Part shown: piece by piece, positions 51,996 through 61,461 of the stretch | Layout of the letters: every line of letters starts with the position of its first letter | How positions within the stretch are numbered: the first letter of the stretch is position 1 | Program-made: the position numbers and the translations under genes | The notes under the pieces: model-generated | The model's database searches: none | Told to the model about the DNA's origin: nothing | Seen by the model: the letters and a program-made list of their open reading frames with translations, nothing else | From: Arthrobacter zhaoxinii | GTDB lineage: Bacteria; Actinomycetota; Actinomycetes; Actinomycetales; Micrococcaceae | Direction of reading: 5' to 3' | DNA: 64,000 nucleotides | Assembly: GCF_024385505.1 (NCBI RefSeq) | Contig: NZ_JANFLT010000002.1 | Span: 372,001 to 436,000, forward strand

Positions 51996-53168
51996 CTAGG
52001 CCCGCTGGGCTATCTCGGCAGCCGCTTCCGAGTAGGACAAGGCGCCGGTAGAGGACGGATCATAAGTCATTACCGTCTGCTGGTAGCTCGGCGCCTCGGA
52101 AACTCGTACGGAACGCGGAACAACTGCACGCAGCACCTGTTCCGGGAAATGCTCACGGACCTCCGCCGCCACCTGAGCGGCGAGGTTGGTTCTTCCGTCA
52201 TACATGGTCAGCAGAATCGTGGAGACAACCAGATCGGCGTTCAGGTGCTTCTGGATCATCTCAATGTTCTTCAGCAGCTGGCTGAGGCCCTCGAGCGCGT
52301 AGTACTCGCACTGGATCGGGATGAGAACTTCCCTTGCCGCGACAAAGGCATTGACGGTCAGCAGGCCGAGGCTGGGCGGGCAGTCGATGAAGATGTAATC
52401 GAGCCGCTCCAGGCCCTGCTTTTCCCGCTCGGCAGCGTAAACATTGATTGCCCGGCTCAAGCGCTGCTCACGCGCCACGAGGGAGACCAGCTCGATTTCG
52501 GCGCCGGCCAAGTGGATCGTGGCCGGCGCGCAGATGAGATTGCTGATGTCCGGGCACTGTGCAACCACATTGGCCAGCGGAAGGTCATCGATCAGCACAT
52601 CGTAGATACTCTCCACGTCCGCACGGTGGTCAATGCCGAGGGCCGTTGATGCATTCCCCTGCGGATCGATATCAATAACCAGGACGTTCTGGCCCGCGGT
52701 AGCCAGGGCGGCCGCCAGGTTGACCGTCGTGGTGGTCTTTCCGACCCCGCCCTTCTGGTTACTTACCGTCATGATCCGCGTCTTGGGCGGGCGCGGCAAA
52801 ACGCGGCCGCGCAGCTTTTCCCGGCGCCGGTTTTCGCTCACCAGTTCCCGGGCCAGCGGAGTGCTCTCATCCATCAAGTCCATAACGTCTACCGATGACG
52901 GCGCGGGAGCGGCTTCATCGGATACACCACCTTCGATAGCTGGGGGGGCCGGCACGAGTACGGCACTGCTTTCAGGCTGGGCGGGCTGCGGCGGCTCAAT
53001 TGCCGCCGTTTCACGTGAAACAACCGCCGGTGATTTACTAGCTTCACTCACCTGCGGTTGCTTACGGCCGAATGATGCAGACAGGGCAGAACCGAGTGCG
53101 GCAAAAGGGGGAATTCGTTTTGCGGCAGAATCACGCGCACTCACCTGGTCATGCTCACTTTCCAACAT
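51996..53168 (-). CDS. parA: Chromosome partitioning ATPase ParA
   Basis: The ATPase that moves ParB-bound origins. The ParA/MinD core begins near residue 128 with TVSNQKGGVGKTTTTVNLAA (deviant Walker A), followed by VIDIDPQGNASTALG and FIDCPPSLGLLTVNA. It has an N-terminal extension of about 125 residues rich in Ala/Pro/Ser. ATG 53168 gives 390 residues; a start at MDLMDES (residue 96) is possible and would put the internal parS in the leader instead of the coding region. It is 105 nt upstream of parB in the same direction. Confidence 0.96.
   Translation of the reverse strand: MLESEHDQVSARDSAAKRIPPFAALGSALSASFGRKQPQVSEASKSPAVVSRETAAIEPPQPAQPESSAVLVPAPPAIEGGVSDEAAPAPSSVDVMDLMDESTPLARELVSENRRREKLRGRVLPRPPKTRIMTVSNQKGGVGKTTTTVNLAAALATAGQNVLVIDIDPQGNASTALGIDHRADVESIYDVLIDDLPLANVVAQCPDISNLICAPATIHLAGAEIELVSLVAREQRLSRAINVYAAEREKQGLERLDYIFIDCPPSLGLLTVNAFVAAREVLIPIQCEYYALEGLSQLLKNIEMIQKHLNADLVVSTILLTMYDGRTNLAAQVAAEVREHFPEQVLRAVVPRSVRVSEAPSYQQTVMTYDPSSTGALSYSEAAAEIAQRA
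53008..53021. other. parS site 8 (inside parA)
   Basis: Perfect GTTTCACGTGAAAC core, encoding VSRET at ParA residues 50-54 if the long start is used. It is the parS nearest to oriC, 3.9 kb from dnaA. Confidence 0.95.
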
Positions 53169-53265
53169 AAAGCGTTAAGGCATTAGTCCATCTAGACTAT
53201 CCGCTTCGCCGCCATTCCCCGTGACCGGCGTGGGTGTGTGCATGAAGGCTAAGGTGTCAGACAGC

Positions 53266-53898
53266 TCACCCTACAGAGATGCGCACCACGGTGGTGGGTT
53301 CCTCGAGGACGTCTGAACCTACGGTGAGCACGGCCGTATCGCGGCCGCCCAGCTTGCGGATCGCCTTGGCGGCCTTCTGGACCTCTTCTTCAGCACTGCG
53401 CCCCTTGATGGCCAGCACCTGTCCCTTGCCGTGCAGCAGCGGCACGGTAAGGCCCGCCAATCCACCGAGTGCGGAGACGGCACGCGCCGTGGCGACCTCC
53501 ACATTGACCTCGTCTACCACCTGTTCGGCGCGGCCGCGGATCACCCGCACGTTGTCGAGACCCAGATCGGCGACGACCTCGTTGAGCCAGATCACCCGCC
53601 GTTCGAGGGGCTCAATAAGCGTCATGGCAAGGTCCGGCCGGGCGATGGCCAGGCATAGCCCGGGCAGCCCGGCGCCGCTGCCGACGTCGGCAACAGTGGC
53701 GTTCGCAGGAATGAGTTCTGCGACCACGGCACAGTTGAGCACGTGCCGGCTCCAGAGCCTCGGAACTTCACGGGGACCTAGGAGGCCTCGTTCCATGCCC
53801 GACGTCGCGAGGTGCTCCACGTATCTCTGTGCGAGATTCAGTCGATCACCGAAGATTGCCCGGGCGGCGTCCAGTTCTGCGGGCGTTGTTTCAACCAC
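53266..53898 (-). CDS. rsmG: 16S rRNA (guanine-N7)-methyltransferase RsmG
   Basis: Methylates G527 of 16S rRNA. 210 residues, standard length. ATVADVGSGAGLPGLCLAIA near residue 65 is the SAM-binding motif, and the C-terminal half contains GLTVPLLHGKGQVLAIKG. GTG 53898. It lies 38 nt after jag and 97 nt before parA, in the conserved origin order. Confidence 0.97.
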   Translation of the reverse strand: MVETTPAELDAARAIFGDRLNLAQRYVEHLATSGMERGLLGPREVPRLWSRHVLNCAVVAELIPANATVADVGSGAGLPGLCLAIARPDLAMTLIEPLERRVIWLNEVVADLGLDNVRVIRGRAEQVVDEVNVEVATARAVSALGGLAGLTVPLLHGKGQVLAIKGRSAEEEVQKAAKAIRKLGGRDTAVLTVGSDVLEEPTTVVRISVG

Positions 53899-53936
53899 TT
53901 ACTTGATATTCCTTGTCTGCACTGCCGGGACGATAA

Positions 53937-54482
53937 CTAGGATGCCGGCAGGGATACGACGATGTGACGGTCCGCGCCTTCACCCTCGGATTCGCTGACC
54001 AGACCCAGTTCCGCGACGGCGTCGTGAACTATTTTGCGCTCATAGGCACTCATGGGAACGAGCGCCACTTCCTGCCCGGTCTCCTTGGCACGCTTGGCTG
54101 CATCCTCGGCAATGGACTGCAGCTGGCCGCCGCGCTCTTCACGGTAGCCGGTGATGTCCAGGACCAGCCGGGAGCGGTTCTCCGTGGCCGTCAGCACCGA
54201 CAGCCGGGTGAGCTCCTGCAGGGCCTCGAGTACTTCGCCGTCGCGGCCCACAAGCGCCTGGAGGGCTGTGTCGTCGCCCTCCTCGGATACTACGGAGATG
54301 TACGTGCGTCCGTTGCGGACTTCAATGTCGATATCACCATCGATGTCGGCGATGTCCAGGAGTTCCTCAAGGTAGTCGGCGGCTACGTCGCCCTCCTCCT
54401 CAAGCCGGCCGGTGCGCCCCGAAACAGGTTCCGCAGCATCCTCGACGGGGGCTACGGGATCGTCAATGTGCTCCGGGCTCAT
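53937..54482 (-). CDS. jag: Jag/KhpB RNA-binding protein
   Basis: A 181-residue RNA-binding protein linked to cell elongation and membrane insertion. After an acidic N-terminus, ADYLEELLDIADIDGDIDIE leads into a KH domain (about 45-110), then an R3H domain with IAEDAAKRAKETGQEVALVP and MSAYERKIVHDAV. ATG 54482 overlaps the yidC stop by 4 nt, so it is coupled to the insertase gene. Confidence 0.95.
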   Translation of the reverse strand: MSPEHIDDPVAPVEDAAEPVSGRTGRLEEEGDVAADYLEELLDIADIDGDIDIEVRNGRTYISVVSEEGDDTALQALVGRDGEVLEALQELTRLSVLTATENRSRLVLDITGYREERGGQLQSIAEDAAKRAKETGQEVALVPMSAYERKIVHDAVAELGLVSESEGEGADRHIVVSLPAS

Positions 54483-55441
54483 TTTCTTTTCCTGTTCTTC
54501 CGCTGCGGCTGGGTGCGCTGGCCTTTCGGTGCTGCAGGTACTTCTACCGGCGCCTCGCCCTTCTTTTCTCCGAGAAGCGGGGCCATCGGCAGGCCCTTGC
54601 GGGCACGGCGCTCAGCGAGTGCCTTGGCAGCGGGCGAGCCGGGGGTGGGCATCCGGCGGATCACGAAGAACTGCTGGCCCATGGTCCACAGGTTAGTGGT
54701 GGTCCAGTAGATGAGAACACCGATGGGGAAGTTGATGCCGCCGACGCCGAAGACGATGGGCAGTACGTACAGCATCATCTTCTGCTGGCGCATGAACGGG
54801 CTGGCCAGGGCCTCCTCGGACATGTTCTTGGACATGATCTGCTTCTGCGTAATGAACTGCGAAGCGGTCATGGCCAGGATCATGACGATCGAGAGCAGCA
54901 CTACGGACAGGTGTCCCTCGTCGCCGAAGCCGTGCAGGAGCGAGGAGGACAGCGGCGCACCCAGAATGGTCGCCTCGTCGAACTGCTGGATGGCACTGTG
55001 GGACAGCGCACCCTGGCCTTCGCCCCGAGCGTTGGAGGTGGAGATTCCGTTCAGCACCTGGAACAGGGCGAAGAAGAACGGCATCTGCACGAGCATGGGG
55101 AGGCAGGCTGCAAACGGGTTGGTCCCGTGCTTCTTGTACAGGGCCATCTGCTCCTGCGTCATTGCCTGACGCGAGAGCTGGTCGGTCTTACCCTTGTACT
55201 TCTGCTGCAGCTTGCGCAGGTCGGGCTGCAGGGACTGCATGCCCCGCTGCGCCTTGATCTGCTTCACGAAGACCGGGATCAACGCGGCGCGGATCACGAT
55301 CACCAGGCCGATGATGGACAACGTCCAGGTCCAGCCGGATGCGGCATCCATCCCGAGGAAAACAAATCCCTCGTGGAAGACCCACATGATCCATGACACT
55401 ACCCACTTAAAGGGGAACAGTATCGTCTCGAAGAAACCCAT
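54479..55441 (-). CDS. yidC: Membrane protein insertase YidC
   Basis: Inserts and folds membrane proteins. 320 residues with about five hydrophobic segments; it starts MGFFETILFPFKWVVSWIMW and has KQIKAQRGMQSLQPDLRKLQ in the cytoplasmic loop and NPFAACLPMLVQMPFFFALF around the groove. The C-terminal tail is Lys/Arg-rich. ATG 55441. It lies 9 nt from yidD and overlaps jag. Confidence 0.97.
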   Translation of the reverse strand: MGFFETILFPFKWVVSWIMWVFHEGFVFLGMDAASGWTWTLSIIGLVIVIRAALIPVFVKQIKAQRGMQSLQPDLRKLQQKYKGKTDQLSRQAMTQEQMALYKKHGTNPFAACLPMLVQMPFFFALFQVLNGISTSNARGEGQGALSHSAIQQFDEATILGAPLSSSLLHGFGDEGHLSVVLLSIVMILAMTASQFITQKQIMSKNMSEEALASPFMRQQKMMLYVLPIVFGVGGINFPIGVLIYWTTTNLWTMGQQFFVIRRMPTPGSPAAKALAERRARKGLPMAPLLGEKKGEAPVEVPAAPKGQRTQPQRKNRKRK

Positions 55442-55450
55442 TTACTCTCC

Positions 55451-55822
55451 TCAGGCCGCCGAGCGGCTGTCTTCGTCAGCTGGAATCACGGGGTGATTCA
55501 GCACAATGATCCTCGGGACCTTCGTTGAGTCCCAAATCCGGTGTCCATCAGGTACGTGGTCCACGCCGCCGCCGTTCCAAGGATGGCAGCGGATCAGCCG
55601 ACGGAAAGCCAGCCAGGAGCCCTTGACGGCTCCGTGGACGGTGACTGCTTCGAGGGCATAGGCGGAACACGAGGGGAAAAATCGGCAGACCTGGCCGTAA
55701 AGCGGCGAAACGGCCTTGCGGTAGGCCATCAACAGGCCAATGAGGAGCAGGCGCGGAAGGTTCCATAAAAAACGGGCAACAGCAATCAAGGCCCTCAACG
55801 GATTTGCTCCGGAGTCCCTCAT
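55451..55822 (-). CDS. yidD: Membrane protein insertion efficiency factor YidD
   Basis: A 123-residue accessory factor of Yid[21 protein letters not shown] with [19 protein letters not shown] is the diagnostic core with its conserved cysteines. I chose ATG 55822 (MRDSGANPL); a GTG at 55843 would add seven residues. It lies between rnpA and yidC. Confidence 0.95.
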   Translation of the reverse strand: MRDSGANPLRALIAVARFLWNLPRLLLIGLLMAYRKAVSPLYGQVCRFFPSCSAYALEAVTVHGAVKGSWLAFRRLIRCHPWNGGGVDHVPDGHRIWDSTKVPRIIVLNHPVIPADEDSRSAA

Positions 55823-55852
55823 CGCTGGCTCATCCTTCCTCACCTGGCATGT

Positions 55853-56200
55853 CTAAAGCTGCGAAAGTTTGGCTATACAGGCGTTCAAAGCACTGTCGTA
55901 ATCGGCGCGGAGCACAGGCCACGACGCCGAGGCAGAAGCGGGCAGGGCCCGCACTACTATGTCCAAACCAGTCGGGTGGAGAGCAAGGCTCTGCGCTGCC
56001 GCTTCCCTCAGTCTTCTCTTAACGAGGTTGCGTGTCACCGCGTTCCCGACGGATTTGGCCACAATAAAGCCTATGCGGCTCGGTTGGTCACCCGTACGGA
56101 CCGCATATAGCACTACGTTCCGGCGCCCGCTTCGGGCACCGGAACGTACAGTACGAGAAAAATCTGCCGATACCCTGACCCGGTTCCGCACGGCCAACAT
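55853..56200 (-). CDS. rnpA: Ribonuclease P protein component
   Basis: Protein subunit that helps the RNase P RNA mature tRNA 5' ends. About 115 residues. The RNA-binding motif is visible as AVTRNLVKRRLREAAAQ near residue 60. ATG 56200 has AGGTGG five bases upstream, which favours it over the GTG at 56209. It follows rpmH in the same direction with a gap of 63 nt. Confidence 0.96.
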   Translation of the reverse strand: MLAVRNRVRVSADFSRTVRSGARSGRRNVVLYAVRTGDQPSRIGFIVAKSVGNAVTRNLVKRRLREAAAQSLALHPTGLDIVVRALPASASASWPVLRADYDSALNACIAKLSQL

Positions 56201-56263
56201 TAGGACCACCTGGAATCCGGGCTAGAGCTGCTTAGAGGCAGCATCGACAAACTTTGAGGTTAT

Positions 56264-56401
56264 TTAGGCCGACAGTTCGGTACGGCCCTTGCCACGGCGT
56301 GCAGAAAGGATGGCACGGCCGGCACGGGTACGCATGCGAAGGCGGAAGCCGTGCTTCTTGGCACGACGGCGGTTATTCGGCTGAAAAGTCCGCTTGCTCA
56401 C
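56264..56401 (-). CDS. rpmH: 50S ribosomal protein L34
   Basis: A 45-residue basic ribosomal protein. [20 protein letters not shown] and the [15 protein letters not shown] end are diagnostic. The GTG start at 56401 fixes the usual length. First gene of the minus-strand origin operon; the oriC-flanking DNA lies upstream. Confidence 0.98.
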   Translation of the reverse strand: MSKRTFQPNNRRRAKKHGFRLRMRTRAGRAILSARRGKGRTELSA

Positions 56402-56936
56402 GGTAGTTACTCCAAGACAATCTTGAGTCGCGCCGGCACTTGTTGCGACAAGGGGGAAGAACAAGCGGCGCTTTTTTCATGTGTCTGTCTGTACTCGCCC
56501 GGACCTGGACCCTGATTTCCAGAACCCCTGCAGGGCATGTGTGAGTACAGATAGCAGACACAAAGGACTACTTCACGTTAGGGGAGACAGGGGCGCCAGT
56601 CAAACCAGGATCCGGACTGCATCCTGCGTGCAGCCATACCGGGTTGTGGACAGGCTGTGGACAGTCTGTGGACAAGCCGCACCCCGGCTGTGTACCGAGG
56701 TTTTTCAACAGTTGTGGACAACTACTGTGGGTATCTTCCCGCACCAGGCTCTGTGAGACGCCCGACAGGCGCTTGTTCCAGCGGATTTCCAGCTACCACC
56801 AAGGGAAATCATCCTCTAGGCTTGGCGACGGGTACTTTATCCACTATCTGTGTATAACTCTGTGGATGAAGTGCCGGGGTCCCCACCGGGATCCCGAGTT
56901 TTCTTAGACAGCCGCAGGGCGTCATGAGAGGTTTTT
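56402..56936. other. rpmH-dnaA intergenic region with DnaA boxes (left part of the origin)
   Basis: TGTGGACAG at 56645-56653 and 56656-56664 and TGTGGACAA at 56667-56675 are spaced exactly 11 bp apart, one helical turn. More DnaA-box-like sites follow: TGTGGACAA 56713-56721, TTATCCACT 56837-56845, TGTGTATAA 56849-56857 and TGTGGATGA 56861-56869. The region also holds the divergent rpmH and dnaA promoters. These sites may control dnaA and add to origin function. No gene seen. Confidence 0.85.
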
Positions 56937-58358
56937 GTGGGTACGGACGAAATCAACGATGTTGGCAGCTCCTGGCGCAAGGTCATTCGGACTCTGGAGT
57001 CCGATGACCGGGTAACTCCCCGACAGCGTGGATTCGTTGTGCTGGCACAGGCCCAGGGCCTGATCGGCACCACCCTTCTGGTAGCGGTTCCCAACGAACT
57101 GACCCGCGAAGTACTGCAGACACAACTGAAGAACATCCTCGACGAGGTTCTCCGAGGCGTCTTCCAGGCTGATATCCAGTGTGCGTTCGTCATTGATTCG
57201 GACCTCACGCCGGTGGCGGAGGCGGAGCCCGAGCCCGAGGAACAGCCGGCGGCCCCAAGCCCGGTGCCTTCCGGGGAAAGCGGCGCACCCTCCCCGACGC
57301 CGCCGAGCACCAGCCAGGAATTCGGCCGGCTCAATCCCAAGTATGTCTTTGAGACCTTCGTGATCGGGTCCTCGAACCGGTTTGCGCATGCCGCAGCCGT
57401 TGCTGTGGCGGAGGCTCCGGCCAAGGCCTATAACCCCTTGTTCATCTACGGGGACTCGGGGTTGGGCAAGACCCACCTCCTTCACGCCATCGGCCATTAC
57501 GCACGCCACCTCTACACGGGGATCCGCGTTCGGTATGTGAATTCGGAGGAATTCACCAACGACTTCATCAACTCCATCCGGTACGACGAGGGTGCCAGCT
57601 TCAAGCAGCTCTACCGCAACGTGGACATCCTGCTGATTGACGACATCCAGTTCCTCGCCAACAAGGACGCCACCCAGGAAGAGTTCTTCCACACCTTCAA
57701 TGCCCTGCACAATCACAACAAGCAGGTCGTCATCACCTCCGACCTTCCGCCGAAGCAGCTCTCCGGGTTCGAGGAACGGATGCGGTCGCGGTTCGAGTGG
57801 GGCCTGCTGACAGACGTCCAGCCGCCGGAACTTGAGACCCGCATCGCCATCCTTCGAAAGAAGGCAATCGGCGACAGCCTGAGTGCGCCGGACGACGTCC
57901 TCGAATACATCGCGTCCAAAATCTCCACCAACATCCGGGAACTGGAGGGCGCGCTGATCCGGGTGACCGCCTTCGCCAGCCTGAACCGGCAGCAGGTGGA
58001 TGTGGGGCTGGCCGAGATTGTGCTGAAGGACCTGATTACCGACGACGGCGCCCAGGAGATCACTGCCGCGTCAATCCTCGGGCAGACCGCCGCCTACTTC
58101 CAGATCAGCCTGGAGGAACTTTGCAGCAAATCCCGGACCCGCACGCTGGTCACTGCCCGGCAGATTGCCATGTACCTCTGCCGCGAGCTGACCGACATGT
58201 CACTTCCCAAGATCGGCCAGGAACTGGGTGGACGCGACCACACCACCGTGATCCACGCAGACCGGAAAATCCGCGAGCTGATGGCTGAGCGGCGGGCGAT
58301 CTACAACCAGGTCACCGAGCTGACCAACAGGATCAAGCAGCAGCAGCGCGAGGCCTGA
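56937..58358 (+). CDS. dnaA: Chromosomal replication initiator DnaA
   Basis: The AAA+ initiator that binds DnaA boxes and opens oriC. 473 residues. Domain I is at about 1-90 and domain II is the Pro/Glu-rich linker. Domain III has Walker [14 protein letters not shown] near 174 and [20 protein letters not shown] near 235. Domain IV ends with the DNA-binding [15 protein letters not shown] near 435. GTG 56937. DnaA-box clusters lie on both sides of the gene. Confidence 0.98.
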   Translation: MGTDEINDVGSSWRKVIRTLESDDRVTPRQRGFVVLAQAQGLIGTTLLVAVPNELTREVLQTQLKNILDEVLRGVFQADIQCAFVIDSDLTPVAEAEPEPEEQPAAPSPVPSGESGAPSPTPPSTSQEFGRLNPKYVFETFVIGSSNRFAHAAAVAVAEAPAKAYNPLFIYGDSGLGKTHLLHAIGHYARHLYTGIRVRYVNSEEFTNDFINSIRYDEGASFKQLYRNVDILLIDDIQFLANKDATQEEFFHTFNALHNHNKQVVITSDLPPKQLSGFEERMRSRFEWGLLTDVQPPELETRIAILRKKAIGDSLSAPDDVLEYIASKISTNIRELEGALIRVTAFASLNRQQVDVGLAEIVLKDLITDDGAQEITAASILGQTAAYFQISLEELCSKSRTRTLVTARQIAMYLCRELTDMSLPKIGQELGGRDHTTVIHADRKIRELMAERRAIYNQVTELTNRIKQQQREA

Positions 58359-58370
58359 GACAGCCGGGAA

Positions 58371-58389
58371 GAGGGCCCCGAAGGGGCTC
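58371..58389 (+). terminator. Short hairpin after dnaA
   Basis: GAGGGCCCC and GGGGCTC can pair around GAA with one bulged base, 12 nt after the dnaA stop. No U-run. It may end dnaA transcription before the origin. Confidence 0.4.
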
Positions 58390-58960
58390 GAATTAACATT
58401 TGTGGACAAGGGTGTGGATAACCCGGTGGACAACCCGTGGTTACGCACACTTCCCTGTGGATACGCGGAATCCTTAAAAAGTTTCCAACAGCCCGGAGCG
58501 CAGCGGCTGCGGAGCGTCCACAGGTTATCAACAGGCTTAAACAGCCGGGATGCCCCGGTGCAGGCGGTTATCCACAGTATCCACAGGAGTTATTAACACT
58601 ACGGACCTTAAGCAATTGGGTTCCACCAAATAACAACTAAGCTTTCGACACCCTCGAACCGACCCGACATCTCAACCCCAAAAATCTCATTGACCGGACC
58701 GGTCACCACCGGACCGCCGGTCCCTTGGAGTTGATACCGGTACAGCAGGCCAGTCGACGGGGCTAAGCTGTCACAGAGTATGGTTGTCATTCGCAGATAC
58801 ACCCGTACGGTCCGGCAGCCGGGGCGAAATCCCCGGTATCCGCCTCCGGACCGGACCTGTCCGCGGATGCTTCAACCCGTTCCACCACACACGGCTCACT
58901 CCGAGCCCAAGACAAAATCAGTTGTACTGAGAAGTACGTTGCGAAAGGCGGCACCCTTCA
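58390..58960. other. Chromosomal origin of replication (oriC), dnaA-dnaN intergenic region
   Basis: Boxes matching or close to TTATCCACA/TTGTCCACA: 58401-58409, 58413-58421 (perfect), 58425-58433, 58436-58444, 58456-58464, 58514-58522, 58525-58533, 58568-58576 (perfect) and 58577-58585. The first group is spaced 11-12 bp apart. An A/T-rich stretch at about 58587-58645 follows the last pair and is the best candidate for the unwinding element. The remainder to 58960 is GC-rich and probably holds the dnaN promoter. The location between dnaA and dnaN is typical for actinobacteria. Confidence 0.93.
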
Positions 58961-60085
58961 GTGAAGTTTCGAGTTGAGCGGGATGTCCTGGCCGAGGCCG
59001 TTACGTGGACAGCACGTTCCCTGTCCCCGCGCCCCCCGGTTCCGGTCCTTTCGGGACTGCTTATCAAGGCTGAAAACGGCTCCCTGAGCATCGCCAGCTT
59101 CGATTACGAAATTTCCGCCCGCCTGCAGATCCCTGCCGACATCAGCGAAGAAGGCACCATCCTGGTCTCCGGCCGCCTGCTGGCCGAGATCTGCCGGAGT
59201 CTTCCCTCGGCGCCGGTGGAAGTGGAAACCGACGGAGCAAAGGTCACGCTCACCTGCCGCAACAGCCGGTTCAACCTCGCCACCATGCCTGAAGCGGAAT
59301 ATCCGGAACTGCCGGCCCTTCCCGAGGTGAGCGGCGTCGTCGACGGCGACGCTTTTGCCCAGGCCGTGTCGCAGGTCATCATTGCCGCCAGCCGGGATGA
59401 CACTCTGCCCATCCTCACCGGTGTTCGCATGGAAATCGAGGATGACCTCATCACGTTCCTGGCCACGGACCGGTACCGTCTGGCGCTTCGGGAACTGTCC
59501 TGGAAGCCGGCTACTCCGGGAATTTCCACCAGTGCCCTCGTGAAAGCCAAGACCCTCAACGAAGTCGCCAAGACTCTCGGCGGAGCCGGGGACCTCAACA
59601 TCGCCCTGTCCGACGACAGCGAGCTCATCGGTTTTGAGAGCGGCGGACGGCGCACCACGTCACTGCTGGTGGATGGCGATTACCCCAAGATCCGGTCACT
59701 TTTCCCCGAAAACACGCCTATCCATGCCACCGTGGAAACCCACGCACTGGTGGAAGCCGTACGCCGCGTCTCCCTCGTCGCCGAGCGGAACACCCCCGTC
59801 CGGCTGGCCTTCACCGACGGCCAGCTCTCCCTTGACGCCGGTACCGGTGAAGATGCCCAGGCCTCCGAAGCCCTGGAAGCCGCACTGGTCGGCGATGACA
59901 TCACGGTTGCCTTCAACCCGCATTACCTGAGCGAAGGCCTGAGCGCGTTCCCGAGCAAATATGTCCGCTTCTCCTTCACCACGCCGCCCAAGCCGGCCGT
60001 GATCTCGGCCCAGGAAGAGCTCACCGGCGATGACCAGGCGGACTACCGCTACCTGCTGATGCCGGTGCGTCTCCCGAACCAGTAG
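58961..60085 (+). CDS. dnaN: DNA polymerase III beta sliding clamp
   Basis: Forms the ring that tethers the polymerase. 374 residues, standard length. MKFRVERDVLAEAVTWTARS opens domain 1, and the C-terminal RYLLMPVRLP is typical of the clamp end. The GTG start at 58961 is fixed by the conserved MKFRVERD start. It lies between oriC and recF. Confidence 0.98.
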   Translation: MKFRVERDVLAEAVTWTARSLSPRPPVPVLSGLLIKAENGSLSIASFDYEISARLQIPADISEEGTILVSGRLLAEICRSLPSAPVEVETDGAKVTLTCRNSRFNLATMPEAEYPELPALPEVSGVVDGDAFAQAVSQVIIAASRDDTLPILTGVRMEIEDDLITFLATDRYRLALRELSWKPATPGISTSALVKAKTLNEVAKTLGGAGDLNIALSDDSELIGFESGGRRTTSLLVDGDYPKIRSLFPENTPIHATVETHALVEAVRRVSLVAERNTPVRLAFTDGQLSLDAGTGEDAQASEALEAALVGDDITVAFNPHYLSEGLSAFPSKYVRFSFTTPPKPAVISAQEELTGDDQADYRYLLMPVRLPNQ

Positions 60086-60276
60086 TCCACCGCCGTCCGC
60101 CCGCCGGATCCACCTGCAGTTCGCTGCCGGAGAAAGCGGGCGGCGGCGTAAAAAATCCAGCGTAACAATGCCGATGTAACACAATTTGACATTGTCTGTC
60201 CGGGGTTGGTGCCTGCCGGCCGGCATATGAGCGGGAGCCAGACAGGTTGAACGGATAGGAGAGAGGACCAGGACCG

Positions 60277-61461
60277 ATGTACGTTGACCACCTGTCCCTG
60301 ACCGGTTTCCGCAGCTATGCGCAGCTGGATGTTCGGTTGGAACCGGGTGTCACCGTGTTTGTGGGTCCCAACGGCACCGGCAAAACCAACATTGTCGAGG
60401 CCATCGGTTACCTGGCGACGCTCTCCTCCCACCGTGTGAGCACGGATGCCCCGCTGGTGAATTTCGATGCGGCCCAGGCACTGATCCGGGCGCGGCTGGT
60501 GCGCGGCCCGCAGGCCACCGGCGTGGAACTGGAGCTGAACCCCGGCCGCGGCAACCGGGCGCGGATCAACCGGGCCAATCCGGTCCGTGCCCGCGACATC
60601 CTCGGCCTGTGCCGGACCGTGCTTTTCGCCCCGGAGGACCTGGCGCTGGTCAAAGGCGATCCCGGCAGCCGCCGCCGTTTCCTGGATGAGCTGATTGTGT
60701 CCCTGGTGCCGCGCCATGCAGCAACGCGCTCGGATTATGAGCGCGTACTGAAACAGCGGAATGCACTGCTGAAATCCGCCCGCGCCGCCGGCCGTTTCAG
60801 CTCCGCCCACGAAGCCACGCTGGATGTCTGGGACCAGCACATGGCCGTGGCCGGCGCCCAGCTGGTTGCTGCGCGGCTCGAAGCCCTGCAGCGGCTGCAG
60901 CCGCATCTGCAGTCCGCCTACCGCGATCTGACCGACGGCTCCAAGACTGCCCGGGCCATCTACCGCTCCACGCTGCAGGGCGCAGTGAACGACGACGGCG
61001 CAGTGGAGGCAGCGCAGGATCCGGATGAGCTGTATGCCCTGGACGTACCGGAACTGACCGAGCGGTTCCTGCAGGCCTTTGCCGCCAACCGGCGCCGCGA
61101 ACTGGACCGCGGGATCTCCCTGGTGGGCCCGCACCGGGATGAACTGGAACTCGTCCTGGGACAGGCCCCCGCCAAGGGGTATGCCTCCCACGGGGAAACC
61201 TGGTCCTTCGCACTGGCTCTTCGTCTGGGGTCCTACTACCTGCTGACCAGCGATGACCCCACCCCCGGCGCGGGGCCGATCCTGATCCTGGACGACGTGT
61301 TTGCCGAGCTGGATGTGCAGCGCCGGCAGCGGCTTGCCGGCATTGTTGCCGGTGCTGAGCAGGTGCTGGTCACGGCGGCCGTGGGAGATGACATCCCGGA
61401 GGCACTGGCGGGACGCGTCATCAACGTGGTTCCGGGAGGCGTCAGTGTGCCCGTCTCCTGA
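60277..61461 (+). CDS. recF: DNA replication and repair protein RecF
   Basis: An SMC-like ATPase that helps load RecA at gaps. 394 residues. [19 protein letters not shown] and [20 protein letters not shown] (Walker A) are at the N-terminus; [20 protein letters not shown] near 345 is Walker B. ATG 60277 has GAGAGGACC upstream. It overlaps the dciA start by 17 nt. The 191-bp gap before it contains ACAATTTGACATTGT (60181-60195), an inverted repeat with no matching -10. Confidence 0.97.
   Translation: MYVDHLSLTGFRSYAQLDVRLEPGVTVFVGPNGTGKTNIVEAIGYLATLSSHRVSTDAPLVNFDAAQALIRARLVRGPQATGVELELNPGRGNRARINRANPVRARDILGLCRTVLFAPEDLALVKGDPGSRRRFLDELIVSLVPRHAATRSDYERVLKQRNALLKSARAAGRFSSAHEATLDVWDQHMAVAGAQLVAARLEALQRLQPHLQSAYRDLTDGSKTARAIYRSTLQGAVNDDGAVEAAQDPDELYALDVPELTERFLQAFAANRRRELDRGISLVGPHRDELELVLGQAPAKGYASHGETWSFALALRLGSYYLLTSDDPTPGAGPILILDDVFAELDVQRRQRLAGIVAGAEQVLVTAAVGDDIPEALAGRVINVVPGGVSVPVS

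Noticed and set aside
45301-53021. Repeated motif that might look like a CRISPR array
   Set aside because: The repeats are 14-16 bp, irregularly spaced by 300-3100 bp and perfectly palindromic to parS; no cas genes are present.
60181-60210. TTGACA before recF as a promoter
   Set aside because: No -10 element lies at 16-18 bp; the sequence is better described as part of a short inverted repeat.
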